Shown piece by piece: positions 48,591-58,160 of a stretch of 64,000 nt of DNA. Under the pieces are notes generated by a model. The model searched no databases. It was not told the DNA's origin and saw only the letters and a program-made list of their open reading frames with translations. Made by a program: the position numbers and the translations under genes. The DNA comes from Mycolicibacter sp. MU0102. Lineage in GTDB: Bacteria; Actinomycetota; Actinomycetes; Mycobacteriales; Mycobacteriaceae. The number at the start of each line of letters is the position of its first letter. Within the stretch, counting starts at the first letter, position 1. The DNA lies in contig NZ_OY726398.1 in assembly GCF_963378105.1 (NCBI RefSeq), forward strand, positions 3,534,001 through 3,598,000. The letters run 5' to 3'.

Positions 48591-49589
48591 ATGGCATCGC
48601 AAGGCAGGGCAGGCAAAAACGCAGTTGCTCACGTCGCCGTCGTCGGCCTGATGGCGGCCGCGGCCGGTGTGGCAACCGGCCAACCGGTCGTCAACGCCGC
48701 GGCCGCTCTGCTGTCGGCCACCGGACCGCTGGCGGGCAGTCAAACGGCGCTCATCCTCGGCGGAACCACCCAACCGACGCCGTCGCCCGAGTTCGCGCGG
48801 TCGGCCGAGAATCTGTTCCTGAATCCGCTGGGTTTCAACGGTGGCTCAACCGGTTCGATGGTCTGCTACATGGACGGCACCGACCCGTGCAGCGCCCCGC
48901 TGCAGGTGCTGACCACGCCCGAGTTGATCCAGCAGGGCCCGAGCAGTCTGACGGCCGCATCGGCCATCGTCCTGGCGGTCGAGAACCAATTCAACGCCAA
49001 CCCGGGCGCTTACGACGCCGAGCACCCTCTGACGATCTTCGGCTACTCGCAGAGCGCCACCGCCGAATCGATCGCCATGACCCGACTGGCCGAGGCCGGC
49101 ATCCCCAGCGACGCTCTGCACTAAGTGTTCATCGGTGACCCGTCCACGCCGACCGGCATCTGGCAACACCTGGAAGCGGCCGTGGAGGCGCTGCTCGGCC
49201 CCAGCCTGACCGCCTACCTGTTCAACCTTTTCGGCATGACCGACGTCCTGGGCGTCCAGACACCAAATGATCTGTACGCGGCCACCATTTACGGCCTGCC
49301 CGGCGATCCGGTCTCCAACTTCGCCAATGTCTACGCCTCCGAGGGCCTGTGGGGCGCGCTGCTGGACGTCTTGGGTCCGCACGTGTGGTATCTCGGGTTG
49401 ACTCCGGAACAGGTCGCCGACGCCACCATCACGGTCGACGGCAGTCTGACCTACGTCGACATCTCCGACAGCGATATCAATGGCTTCGACGCCTGGATCA
49501 ATGCGGTTTTCTTCGGCGGGGCCGCCAACAGCGGCATCTTCGACAGCCTGTGGGATTCGCTGCAGCTGTTCTTCAACGACTTCTACTGA
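48591..49589 (+). pseudogene. PE-PPE-domain serine hydrolase interrupted by an in-frame stop
   Basis: Reads MASQGRAGKNAVAHVAVVGLMAAAAG then the PE-PPE (pfam08237-type) alpha/beta-hydrolase domain with GPLAGSQTALILGGT, CYMDGTDPCSAPLQVLTTPEL and the nucleophile motif FGYSQSAT. After GIPSDALH a TAA at 49122-49124 stops the frame. The same frame continues VFIGDPSTPTGIWQHLEAAVEALLG to 49589, with the distal GPHVWYLGLTPEQVAD region expected to supply the catalytic His. The intact paralogue at 50924 has Phe at the stop position. Alternatives are readthrough, or restart at the GTG directly after the stop. Its 3' end overlaps the convergent dehydrogenase gene by 17 bases. Confidence 0.8.
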
Positions 49590-50460
49590 TCGCCCCTACG
49601 GTGACGCCGGCAGCTTTCTCCAACACTTTGACGATGGAGGTGAAGTCGGACTCGGGGCCCTGTTCCCGCAGTGTGGACTCCCACATCCCGGCCACCGTGT
49701 CGGCCAGTTCCCGCGGCAGGTCGAGCGCTTGCGCTTCGTCGAGGTAGAGCCGGACGTCCTTGACCATCAGGCCGGTGGCGAACCCGTAGTCGAAGGTGCG
49801 CGGCAGCACCGCTTTGGGGAACTTGTCTCGGCTGGCGTGTGTTGCTCCCGAGCCGGCATTGAGCACGTCGAGCATCACCTGCGGGTCGAGGCCGGCCTTG
49901 ACGCCCATCACCATGACCTCGGCGGTGGCGGCCAGTGTGGTGGCCGCCATCAGGTTGTTCACCAGTTTCATCGTCTGGGCCGTGCCGGGCTTCTCGTCGA
50001 CGAAGAACGGGCGTCCGAGTTCGTTCAACACCGACCCGGCGGTCTCGAACGCTGCGCGCGGCCCCGACACCATGATGGCCAGAGTGCCCTGCTTGGCCCC
50101 GCCGACGCCGCCGCTGACCGGTGCGTCCAGTGCCGCGATCCCGTGGGCAGCCAGTGTGGCGTGATTGCGCTGCGCCACTTCACTTCCCACGGTCGACAGG
50201 TCGATGAACAACGCGACCTTCGCGCCGGCGGCCACCTCGTCGGTCACCGTCGCCGACGCCTGTGGTGACGGCAGACTGGCCAACACGATCTCGGCACGAT
50301 CGGCGACCTCCCTCGGCGAAGACGCGCCCTGTGCGCCGAACTTTATTGCGCGCTCGACCACTTCACTGCGGGTGTCGTAGACCACCAGCTCGCGGCCGGT
50401 ATCGGCCAGCCGGTTGGCCATGGGAAATCCCATGTTGCCCAGGCCGATGAAGCCGATCAC
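49573..50460 (-). CDS. 3-hydroxyisobutyrate dehydrogenase-family NAD(P)-dependent oxidoreductase
   Basis: 295-residue beta-hydroxyacid dehydrogenase. The Rossmann start IGFIGLGNMGFPMANRLADTGRELVVYDTR, substrate-binding DAPVSGGVGGAKQGTLAIMVSG and the catalytic lysine in GTAQTMKLVNNLMAATTLAATAE are all present, followed by the helical domain. Substrate undetermined. GTG 50460 overlaps the stop of the upstream carboxymuconolactone decarboxylase-like gene (GTGA), so the pair is coupled. The two genes are inserted in inverse orientation between two paralogous PE-PPE genes. Confidence 0.9.
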   Translation of the reverse strand: MIGFIGLGNMGFPMANRLADTGRELVVYDTRSEVVERAIKFGAQGASSPREVADRAEIVLASLPSPQASATVTDEVAAGAKVALFIDLSTVGSEVAQRNHATLAAHGIAALDAPVSGGVGGAKQGTLAIMVSGPRAAFETAGSVLNELGRPFFVDEKPGTAQTMKLVNNLMAATTLAATAEVMVMGVKAGLDPQVMLDVLNAGSGATHASRDKFPKAVLPRTFDYGFATGLMVKDVRLYLDEAQALDLPRELADTVAGMWESTLREQGPESDFTSIVKVLEKAAGVTVGAISRSR

Positions 50461-50837
50461 TGCTGCTGCTCGTACTCGGCGAACGCCTCACGGGCGATCC
50501 GGAAGCTGTCCACTGCGGCCGGGACGCCCGCGTAGATCGCCACCTGCATGAAGACCTCGCGGATCTCCTCACGTGTGACGCCGTTGGTGAGCGCGCCCTT
50601 GACGTGGGTGCGCAGCTCGTTGGGCCGGTTGAGCACCGCGATCATGGCCAGGTTGAGCATGCTGCGGGTCTTGCGCGACAGGCCCTCGCGCCCCCATACC
50701 GCCCCCCAGCAATACTCGGTGACCAGGTCCTGGAACGGTTTCGAGAAGTCGTCTCCGGGGTCGGCGGTGGCGACATAGGCGTTGCCCAGCACGGCGGCAC
50801 GGATCTCGCGGCCGCGGTCGTAGGTCTGTTGATCCAT
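50457..50837 (-). CDS. Carboxymuconolactone decarboxylase family protein
   Basis: 126-residue CMD/AhpD-like helical protein. KPFQDLVTEYCWGAVWGREGLSRKTRSMLNLAMIAVLNRPNELRTHVKGALTNGVTREEIREVFMQVAIYAGVPAAVDSFRIAREAF is the classic gamma-carboxymuconolactone decarboxylase arrangement with His in LRTHVKGAL. There is no CxxC, so a peroxidase-like AhpD role is unlikely. ATG 50837 has the site GAAGGGGAA just upstream. Coupled to the dehydrogenase gene; together they suggest catabolism of a small organic acid. Confidence 0.9.
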   Translation of the reverse strand: MDQQTYDRGREIRAAVLGNAYVATADPGDDFSKPFQDLVTEYCWGAVWGREGLSRKTRSMLNLAMIAVLNRPNELRTHVKGALTNGVTREEIREVFMQVAIYAGVPAAVDSFRIAREAFAEYEQQQ

Positions 50838-50923
50838 GATTTCCCCTTCTCGCGGCCCATGAGAACTTTAGACTTCAAAAACGAGAATGTGATATTCATA
50901 TGCCATACACAGCGGGGGTTCTG

Positions 50924-51931
50924 ATGGCTCAGGTGAGACTGCGCAAGGGCAAAGGTGCTAGCACTGTCGGTCGCCTGGCCACGGTCAGCATGGTTCTCGC
51001 TGCATCCGGCGCAGCGATCGTCCAACCGGCCGGGATCCTGCTCGCCGAGGCGGCCCTGCTGGCCACCACCGGGCCGCTGGCGGGCAGCCAGACCGCACTG
51101 ATCCTCGGCGGAACCGGCCAACCAACGCCATCGCCGGAGTACGCACGCTCGGCAGAAGAGCTGTACCTCAACGCGCTGGGCTTCAACGGCGGCTCGATCG
51201 GCTCGATGGTCTGCCACATGGACGGCACCGACCCGTGCAGTGCCCCGCTGCAGGTGCTGACGACACCCGAGCTGTTCCAGCAGAGCAGCCTTGCCGACGC
51301 AACGGCGCTCGTCCTGGCCGTGGAGAAAGAGTTCGACGCAAACCCAGGCGCATACGACGCCGACCACCCGCTGACCATCTTCGGCTACTCGCAGAGCGCC
51401 ACCGCCGGGTCGATGGCCATGGCCCAACTCGCGGCGTACGGAATCCCCAGCGATGCACTACATTTCGTATTCATCGGAAATCCCTCCAACCCGGACGGCG
51501 TCTGGCAACACCTGGAAGCTGCCATGGACGCGACACTGGGCACCAAGTTCACCGATGCCTTCCTCAGCTTCACCGGTATGGATGACAGCATCGGCAGCTC
51601 TACGCCGAATGACCTGTACCCCACCACCATTTACAGCCTGCCCACCGACCCGGTGGCCAACTTCGTGGACTCCTACGCCGAAAACGGCCTGTGGGGCGCG
51701 CTACTGAACATCTTCGGCCCGCACGTGGAGTACTTGGGTCTGACCCCCGAGCAGATCGCCGACGCCACCACCGTGACCGACGGCCTGTTGACCTACGTCA
51801 ACATCAACGATGACGACATCAACGGCTTCGACGCCTGGCTCAACGCGCTGTTGTTCAACGGGGTCGCCAACAGCGATCCGCTGCAGAGTCTGTGGGACTC
51901 GCTGATGCTGCTGTTCACCAACTCGTACTGA
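50924..51931 (+). CDS. PE-PPE-domain serine hydrolase (intact paralogue)
   Basis: 335-residue exported hydrolase-type protein without a PE or PPE N-terminal module. An N-terminal hydrophobic segment (VGRLATVSMVLAASGAAIVQPAGILLAEAALLA) may act as signal or anchor. The PE-PPE domain follows: PLAGSQTALILGGTGQPTPSPEYARSAEELYLN, nucleophile motif FGYSQSAT, FVFIGNPSNPDGVWQHL, and GPHVEYLGLTPEQIAD with the probable His. Domain relatives show esterase activity. ATG 50924 follows GGGGG by about six bases; an in-frame ATG at 50900 lies upstream. Very similar to the broken copy at 48591. Confidence 0.87.
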   Translation: MAQVRLRKGKGASTVGRLATVSMVLAASGAAIVQPAGILLAEAALLATTGPLAGSQTALILGGTGQPTPSPEYARSAEELYLNALGFNGGSIGSMVCHMDGTDPCSAPLQVLTTPELFQQSSLADATALVLAVEKEFDANPGAYDADHPLTIFGYSQSATAGSMAMAQLAAYGIPSDALHFVFIGNPSNPDGVWQHLEAAMDATLGTKFTDAFLSFTGMDDSIGSSTPNDLYPTTIYSLPTDPVANFVDSYAENGLWGALLNIFGPHVEYLGLTPEQIADATTVTDGLLTYVNINDDDINGFDAWLNALLFNGVANSDPLQSLWDSLMLLFTNSY

Positions 51932-51970
51932 GCTCAGCCGGCCTTATCCGGCTCGAACAGCGCTGCACCC

Positions 51971-52255
51971 TCAGCCGTGCGGAGCTTCGGATATCTTGCT
52001 GTCCGGCTGTCCCAGCGTCTTGCAGTAGGTCGACACCGACAGGCGAGTCGCCGAGATCTCCAGATTCGATGGGTCGGCGCCGCTCTTGTCTTTGAGCATC
52101 TTGGTGATCTCGTCGTCCTGCTTCTTCTCGTCCTGGTCGACGAAGTCCTTGCACTTCGTGTCGCCGCCGGTATTGATCACCTGCGAGGCCGAGCACCCGC
52201 TGGAAAGCAGCACCCCCAGCGCAAAGGCGGCAAACGCAACGCTTTTCATCTTCAT
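51971..52255 (-). CDS. Lipoprotein resembling the acid-stress chaperone HdeA
   Basis: About 94-residue lipoprotein: signal VAFAAFALGVLLSSGC with lipobox Cys21, then TGGDTKCKDFVDQDEKKQDDEITKMLKDKSGADPSNLEISATRLSVSTYCKTLGQPDSKI. The two mature cysteines (TKCKDF and STYCKTL) match the disulfide of HdeA-type periplasmic acid chaperones; mycobacterial HdeA-like proteins share DEKKQ...MLKD. ATG 52255 follows AAGGAG, although GTG 52258 and ATG 52249 are also in frame. It overlaps or touches the stop of the upstream GlsB-type gene, so both form an operon. Confidence 0.75.
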   Translation of the reverse strand: MKMKSVAFAAFALGVLLSSGCSASQVINTGGDTKCKDFVDQDEKKQDDEITKMLKDKSGADPSNLEISATRLSVSTYCKTLGQPDSKISEAPHG

Positions 52256-52261
52256 CACTCC

Positions 52262-52561
52262 TTACGCCTCACGCCCGAAGAGGCGCAGCAACCAAAGAAG
52301 GATGACCGCACCCAGAATTGCGGTGAACAAGGTGAACCACCAGCCGCCGCTCGCGGTATCGACGACGAAACTAAGCAGGAATCCGCCGATCAACGCTCCG
52401 ACGACACCCACGACTACGTCGGCAAGCAGGCCGAATTTGGTCTTCATGGCCATGCCCGCGATCCAGCCGGCAATAGCGCCGATCACGATGTAGCCGATCC
52501 ACCCCACACTGGTCAACGTTGTGGAACGGGCCAGGAATTCGGTGGCCGCCACTGCGTTCAT
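52262..52561 (-). CDS. GlsB/YeaQ/YmgE family (transglycosylase-associated) stress membrane protein
   Basis: 99-residue membrane protein with three hydrophobic segments: VGWIGYIVIGAIAGWIAGMAM, LLADVVVGVVGALIGGFLL and WWFTLFTAILGAVILLWLLRLFGR. The glycine-zipper pattern and the GWIAG motif are typical of the YeaQ/YmgE/GlsB family, associated with general and acid stress. ATG 52561 is preceded by GAAGGAGATCACC, a good ribosome site. Its stop overlaps the ribosome site of the HdeA-like lipoprotein gene, indicating translational coupling of a possible acid-stress pair. Confidence 0.9.
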   Translation of the reverse strand: MNAVAATEFLARSTTLTSVGWIGYIVIGAIAGWIAGMAMKTKFGLLADVVVGVVGALIGGFLLSFVVDTASGGWWFTLFTAILGAVILLWLLRLFGREA

Positions 52562-52716
52562 GGTGATCTCCTTCTCGACACCCTTAGCGGCGCCCGGTCA
52601 GCGCCGCGGTGGGTTCATACCCGTTCTACGCGGCGGCTAATCACCCATCGCTCACTGTTCACCGCTGGGCCGAAAAATGAATTGATAACCGATGCAATGG
52701 ATTCGCTGGCCCTGAG

Positions 52717-53682
52717 CTATCCCGAGCCCTTCGGCAGCTGGTAGGCAAACGATTTCTCCTGGCGCTGCTTCATCTTCTCCAGGCACTGATGGTGCTTGCG
52801 GGCGTGGTATGCCAGCGGGAAGTAGGTGAGCCGGTCGGGCAGCACGCGGTAGGCGATCCGAATGGCGGTATAGATGCGGGTGAGCTGACGTTCCTCGTCG
52901 GCACTCCAGGTGACGCCGAGCTTCTCGCGAAGACGCGGGTCCAGCAGTCCGACCACCGACAGATAGTTGAACCGAAGGGCCGGTCGCAGCGCGGCCTGCA
53001 CCAGCGGCGCCAACAGTTTGGGCACCGTGGGCGGCAGCTCGGCCTTTCCGGACTGTAGGTCGGCGATCAACTGCAGCGCCTGCGGCGTGCCGCGCAGAGT
53101 GTCGATCATCCGCTCGAAGTAGTCGGCCATCTCCTGCTGCGACTCCGGATAACCACGCATCGGTACGTGCAGCAGCCGAGCCAGCCGGCGGTTGTCGCGC
53201 AGCAGTTCTTCCTTTTCGGCGCCGGTGAATTCGCGGCCGATCATCAGTCGCCCCGCCTGCGCGTTGATGATGTAGCCGGTGGCGATCACCCACTGATAGG
53301 ACTCCGGGTGCAGCGCGCTGATCTGCTTGCCGGTTTCGGCGCTTTTCATGGTGATCGGCTTGTGCAGCGCGCGAACACGATCACCTTCGGCCTTGGCCTC
53401 GGTTCCGCCGTAGGTCCAGCGCAGCACCGAGTCGACCGACCGGATCGCCCGACCGCCCGGGTCGCCGTGGAAGGCCGCGGAGTAGCGGCCGGTGACCTCG
53501 GCAATGACCGGATGCATGGCCTGCATCATGAACGCCGCGCCCTCCAGGATGAGGAACGTCCATCGTCCGGTGTGCTCGGCGGTCAGCGATTCCGGCGGAA
53601 TGAGCTCGATCTGCTCGAGGTCTTCGATCTCCTCGAAATCCTGGGCGGGCTGGTGAGCCTCGAGATCGGGTGTAGAAGTCAT
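52717..53682 (-). CDS. DUF2236 (MpaB/latex-clearing-like) oxygenase family protein
   Basis: 321-residue DUF2236 protein, second in the window. An acidic N-terminal tail (EEIEDLEQIELIPPES) precedes the domain: WTFLILEGAAFMMQAMHPVIAEVTGRYSAAFHGDPGGRAIRSVDSVLRWTYGG, SALHPESYQWVIATGYIINAQAGRLMIGREF, LRFNYLSVVGLLDPRLREKLGVTW. His in MHPVI and LHPES are candidate haem contacts. ATG 53682 follows GGGGAAG by a few bases and is preferred over the longer open frame. Divergently transcribed from a TetR gene, which probably regulates it. Confidence 0.85.
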   Translation of the reverse strand: MTSTPDLEAHQPAQDFEEIEDLEQIELIPPESLTAEHTGRWTFLILEGAAFMMQAMHPVIAEVTGRYSAAFHGDPGGRAIRSVDSVLRWTYGGTEAKAEGDRVRALHKPITMKSAETGKQISALHPESYQWVIATGYIINAQAGRLMIGREFTGAEKEELLRDNRRLARLLHVPMRGYPESQQEMADYFERMIDTLRGTPQALQLIADLQSGKAELPPTVPKLLAPLVQAALRPALRFNYLSVVGLLDPRLREKLGVTWSADEERQLTRIYTAIRIAYRVLPDRLTYFPLAYHARKHHQCLEKMKQRQEKSFAYQLPKGSG

Positions 53683-53771
53683 CGGCTTCCCCTGTCGTCC
53701 CTTGCCATCTGATGCTGGCGCCGACGCTAATGTGCACGTACGGTCGCATACAAGTCGCGTTAGGAGCTCAG

Positions 53772-54404
53772 GTGAACGTACATAGCCCCAGTTCACGGCG
53801 TCGTAAGTCACCGAAGCAGGCGCGTTCCCGTGAGATGGTCGCAAAAATAGTGACGTCGACGGCGTGGCTACTGCATCGGCATCCGCCCGAGCAGATCACC
53901 ACCAATCTGATCGCCGAGAAGGCGGACATCAGCAAGGGATCGATCTATCAGTACTTCGCGAACAAGGAGCAGATCATCGACGCCGCGGTGGAGCGACTGG
54001 CCGCCGAACAGGCGCCCGCGATCGAGGACATGCTGCGGGCGATCACGTTGGACCGGCCGGCCTCAGCGATGGAGGCATCGATCGACATCCTTATCGACTA
54101 CACGATCGCCAACCGTCGGCTGATCCGCTACCTCACTCAACGGCCCGATCATCTGCGCGCCTTCGAAAACGTCTCGGGGCTCAACGCCACCTTGTTGGCG
54201 ATGACCACACTGCACATGAGTCACTACCGCAGCCAATACCGCGACGAATTGAGCCCGAGCGCTCTGGCCTGGTTGTTCTTCAACATGGCCGTGGCAACCA
54301 CCATGCGCTACATCGAGTCCGACGACCCCATTTCGCTGGACGAACTACGCGCCGGCCTGAAATTTGCCTCCGCCGGATTGCTGGCGCCCAGCCCGTTGGG
54401 TTAG
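53772..54404 (+). CDS. TetR family transcriptional regulator
   Basis: 210-residue repressor. The helix-turn-helix is AWLLHRHPPEQITTNLIAEKADISKGSIYQYFANKEQIIDAAVERL, followed by a helical ligand-binding domain with LIDYTIANRRLIRYLTQRPDHLRAFENVSG. GTG 53772 is taken as the start after GGAGCTCAG. The 89-base gap to the divergent DUF2236 gene contains imperfect dyads around GTGCAC-GTACG (53731-53743) that could be its operator. It is convergent with the diiron protein gene, the ends overlapping by four bases. Confidence 0.9.
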   Translation: MNVHSPSSRRRKSPKQARSREMVAKIVTSTAWLLHRHPPEQITTNLIAEKADISKGSIYQYFANKEQIIDAAVERLAAEQAPAIEDMLRAITLDRPASAMEASIDILIDYTIANRRLIRYLTQRPDHLRAFENVSGLNATLLAMTTLHMSHYRSQYRDELSPSALAWLFFNMAVATTMRYIESDDPISLDELRAGLKFASAGLLAPSPLG

Positions 54405-55501
54405 CTCGCGCCCGCGGCGATCACCTCGTCGACTTCGACGGCGCGCTCGGCCATCTCGGCATGCGCCCTGTCCAGGGATTCGGCCTGATCCTCATCGGCT
54501 TTCATCAGCGCGTCGATGTTGAATTCGGCCATGTCGAGCACGCCCATGTCCCGGAATGCCCTCTGCACCTTGGGTCCCCACAGTCCGATGTCCTTGACGA
54601 TCGGCACGATGCGGCTGAACAGATGTGAGCGGAACTGGGACATCAACGGCGACGCGTCGACCCACTGTGCACATTCGGTGACGTTCAGGCCGAGGGTCTC
54701 AAAGACCTCTTCGCCCCGGAACCGGTCGCGCATCAGGTAGCAGGCGTCCACGACGAACTCTTCGCGCTCGTCGCGCTCCTTCTCGGTGAGCGCAGAGTAG
54801 TAGTCCTTCAACGAGATTCGGCCGAACGCGACGTGCCTTGCCTCATCCTGCATGACGTAGGCCAATATCTGCTTGGCCAGCGAACCCTCCGCCGACACGT
54901 CACGCAGCACGCCGAACGCGGCAAGCGCAAGCCCCTCGATGAGGACTTGCATGCCCAGATAGGGCATGTCCCAACGAGAATCACGCAGGGTATCGCCCAG
55001 CAGTGCAGTCAAGTGCTGGTTTACCGGGTAGACCATCTCGGCCTTGTCCTGCAAGAACCGTGAGAACGCCTCGACGTGCCGGGCCTCGTCCATGGTTTGG
55101 GTGGCCGCGTAGAACTTCGCATCCAAGTCCGGAACGACCTCGACGATCTTGGCCGCACACACCATCGCACCCTGCTCGCCGTGCAGAAACTGCGAGAACT
55201 GCCAAGACTGATGGTGCTGACGCATCTCGGCGCGACGCTTGTCGTCTGCGGCATCCCACATGGGGCTGCCGAACAGGGGATGGAAGTCGTCAGGCAACCC
55301 GAGCGGATTCATCGGGTCGACATCTTGATCCCAATCAATGCGCGACTGGGCATCCCACTGCTTGTCCTTGCCCTTTTGGTACAACGACAGCAGCCGTGAG
55401 CGCCCCTCGTCGTATTCCCACGTGAAGCACGCGTCGCCGGCGCTGGCGACCTCCCACGAATAGGTCGCGGGAACCGTCGTGTACTTGTCCCTCGTGGTCA
55501 T
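54401..55501 (-). CDS. Ferritin-like diiron protein (oxygenase/desaturase-type)
   Basis: 366-residue protein of the ferritin-like superfamily. Diiron ligands are suggested by the helix motifs FLHGEQGAMVCAAKIVEVV, TMDEARHVEAFSRFL, LIEGLALAAFGVLRD and VMQDEARHVAFGRISL, that is two E(D)EARH repeats plus two glutamates. This matches R2-like or AurF-like oxidases rather than storage ferritins. Substrate unknown. ATG 55501 is preferred over the longer open frame to 55546. A C-terminal helical tail (AESLDRAHAEMAERAVEVDEVIAAG) looks coiled-coil forming. Confidence 0.85.
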   Translation of the reverse strand: MTTRDKYTTVPATYSWEVASAGDACFTWEYDEGRSRLLSLYQKGKDKQWDAQSRIDWDQDVDPMNPLGLPDDFHPLFGSPMWDAADDKRRAEMRQHHQSWQFSQFLHGEQGAMVCAAKIVEVVPDLDAKFYAATQTMDEARHVEAFSRFLQDKAEMVYPVNQHLTALLGDTLRDSRWDMPYLGMQVLIEGLALAAFGVLRDVSAEGSLAKQILAYVMQDEARHVAFGRISLKDYYSALTEKERDEREEFVVDACYLMRDRFRGEEVFETLGLNVTECAQWVDASPLMSQFRSHLFSRIVPIVKDIGLWGPKVQRAFRDMGVLDMAEFNIDALMKADEDQAESLDRAHAEMAERAVEVDEVIAAGAS

Positions 55502-55663
55502 GAGCTGCCGCCTTTTACCGGGTGTGGCCAGTGGTCTATGCCACACTGCGCCGCGGGCGGCGGCGCGTCAAGCATGGCGGGGCGGCTAGCTCAGACGTGG
55601 TTGTATGCAAACGCCCGTGTGCCTGCCCCCTGCGTTGCAACGGTCCTGCATCGGACACGAAAA

Positions 55664-55694
55664 CACCCCCGGCCCAAATCGTGGACCGGGGGTG
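55664..55694 (-). terminator. Intrinsic terminator downstream of groEL1
   Basis: CACCCCCGG (55664-55672) pairs with CCGGGGGTG (55686-55694). Read on the minus strand it is followed by GTTTTC, a short T-run. It lies 13 bases after the groEL1 stop. Confidence 0.85.
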
Positions 55695-55706
55695 CTTGCG
55701 AACTAC

Positions 55707-57335
<1,629 letters not shown>

Positions 57336-57420
57336 TTAAGCCCTTTTCTCTACGCGTGCCGCCCCGGACATCACCCGTATTACGGGGATCTCCGGGGCGG
57401 GCACGGTGGTTGCTTTGTGG

Positions 57421-57723
57421 CTACTTGCCGACGATGGCCAGCACGTCGCGCGCGGACAGGATCAGGTACTCCTGGCCGCCGTACTTGATCTCGGTGCCGC
57501 CGTACTTGCTGTACACGACAACGTCACCCTCAGCGACGTCCAGCGGAATCCGCTTGCTGCCGCTCTCGTCCCACCGGCCGGGGCCGACGGCGACGACAGT
57601 GCCTTCCTGCGGCTTCTCCTTGGCAGTGTCCGGAATGACCAGACCGGAAGCGGTCGTGGTCTCGGCCTCGTTGGCCTGAACGAGGATCTTGTCCTCGAGT
57701 GGCTTGATGTTCACGCTCGCCAC
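57421..57723 (-). CDS. groES: Co-chaperonin GroES
   Basis: 100-residue Hsp10 cap of the GroEL chamber. It reads [53 protein letters not shown] then [30 protein letters not shown], with the mobile loop [14 protein letters not shown] 57723 is chosen because GGAGGG lies eight bases upstream and the length equals the family norm; six further codons are open upstream. The groEL1 start follows 91 bases after its stop. Heat-shock control by HrcA through the CIRCE palindrome at 57865. Confidence 0.97.
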   Translation of the reverse strand: MASVNIKPLEDKILVQANEAETTTASGLVIPDTAKEKPQEGTVVAVGPGRWDESGSKRIPLDVAEGDVVVYSKYGGTEIKYGGQEYLILSARDVLAIVGK

Positions 57724-58160
57724 GATTGGAGCCCTCCACATTGTCTGGATGCGACCCGGCCGATGCCGAGCCCATCGGAACGTACTTACTTAAGGTGTTC
57801 GGCATTCGTACGAGCCCTCGCATCGTCGTCGCGGGTGCCGAGCGAGAGTCCGACCGACTGCCACCTAGCACTCTATACATGAGAGTGCTAGCACTCAAGG
57901 GCACCCCGGTGCCGAGGAGTTCCCCCAGGTTGCGTCCGGCAACGGAGCCGATCGCGGCGCCGCCATGGCCGGTACCGACACCCCACAACGACGTCGTTCA
58001 CCGCGCCCACCCCGACTCGCGCCGGACTCAAATTAAAGCCGTAAAGAAATCCGCGCAGATATTTCTTGACGACATATCCGGTCGTATACTCAATCGTAAT
58101 TCTTGGATAAGAATTCTCTTAGCACTACCTGATACATCCCTTTGGTCGGGGAGGTTGGCG
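57724..58160. promoter_or_regulatory. Divergent regulatory region between groES and the PGRS gene
   Basis: 437 bases without a gene. The groES-proximal part holds the CIRCE operator (57865-57891). The distal part, from about 58020, is AT-richer than its surroundings (for example TTAAAGCCGTAAAG and TTCTTGACGACATATCC) and probably holds the PGRS promoter; TTGACG and TATACT occur there but only 13 bases apart. Confidence 0.5.
57865..57891. promoter_or_regulatory. CIRCE operator (HrcA site) of groES-groEL1, with an extra half-site
   Basis: CTAGCACTC (57865-57873), nine bases, then GAGTGCTAG (57883-57891), matching the CIRCE inverted repeat with one-base changes at the ends. The right half continues into another GCACTC, so GAGTGCTAGCACTC (57883-57896) is itself a perfect palindrome, giving a third half-site. 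Confidence 0.92.
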
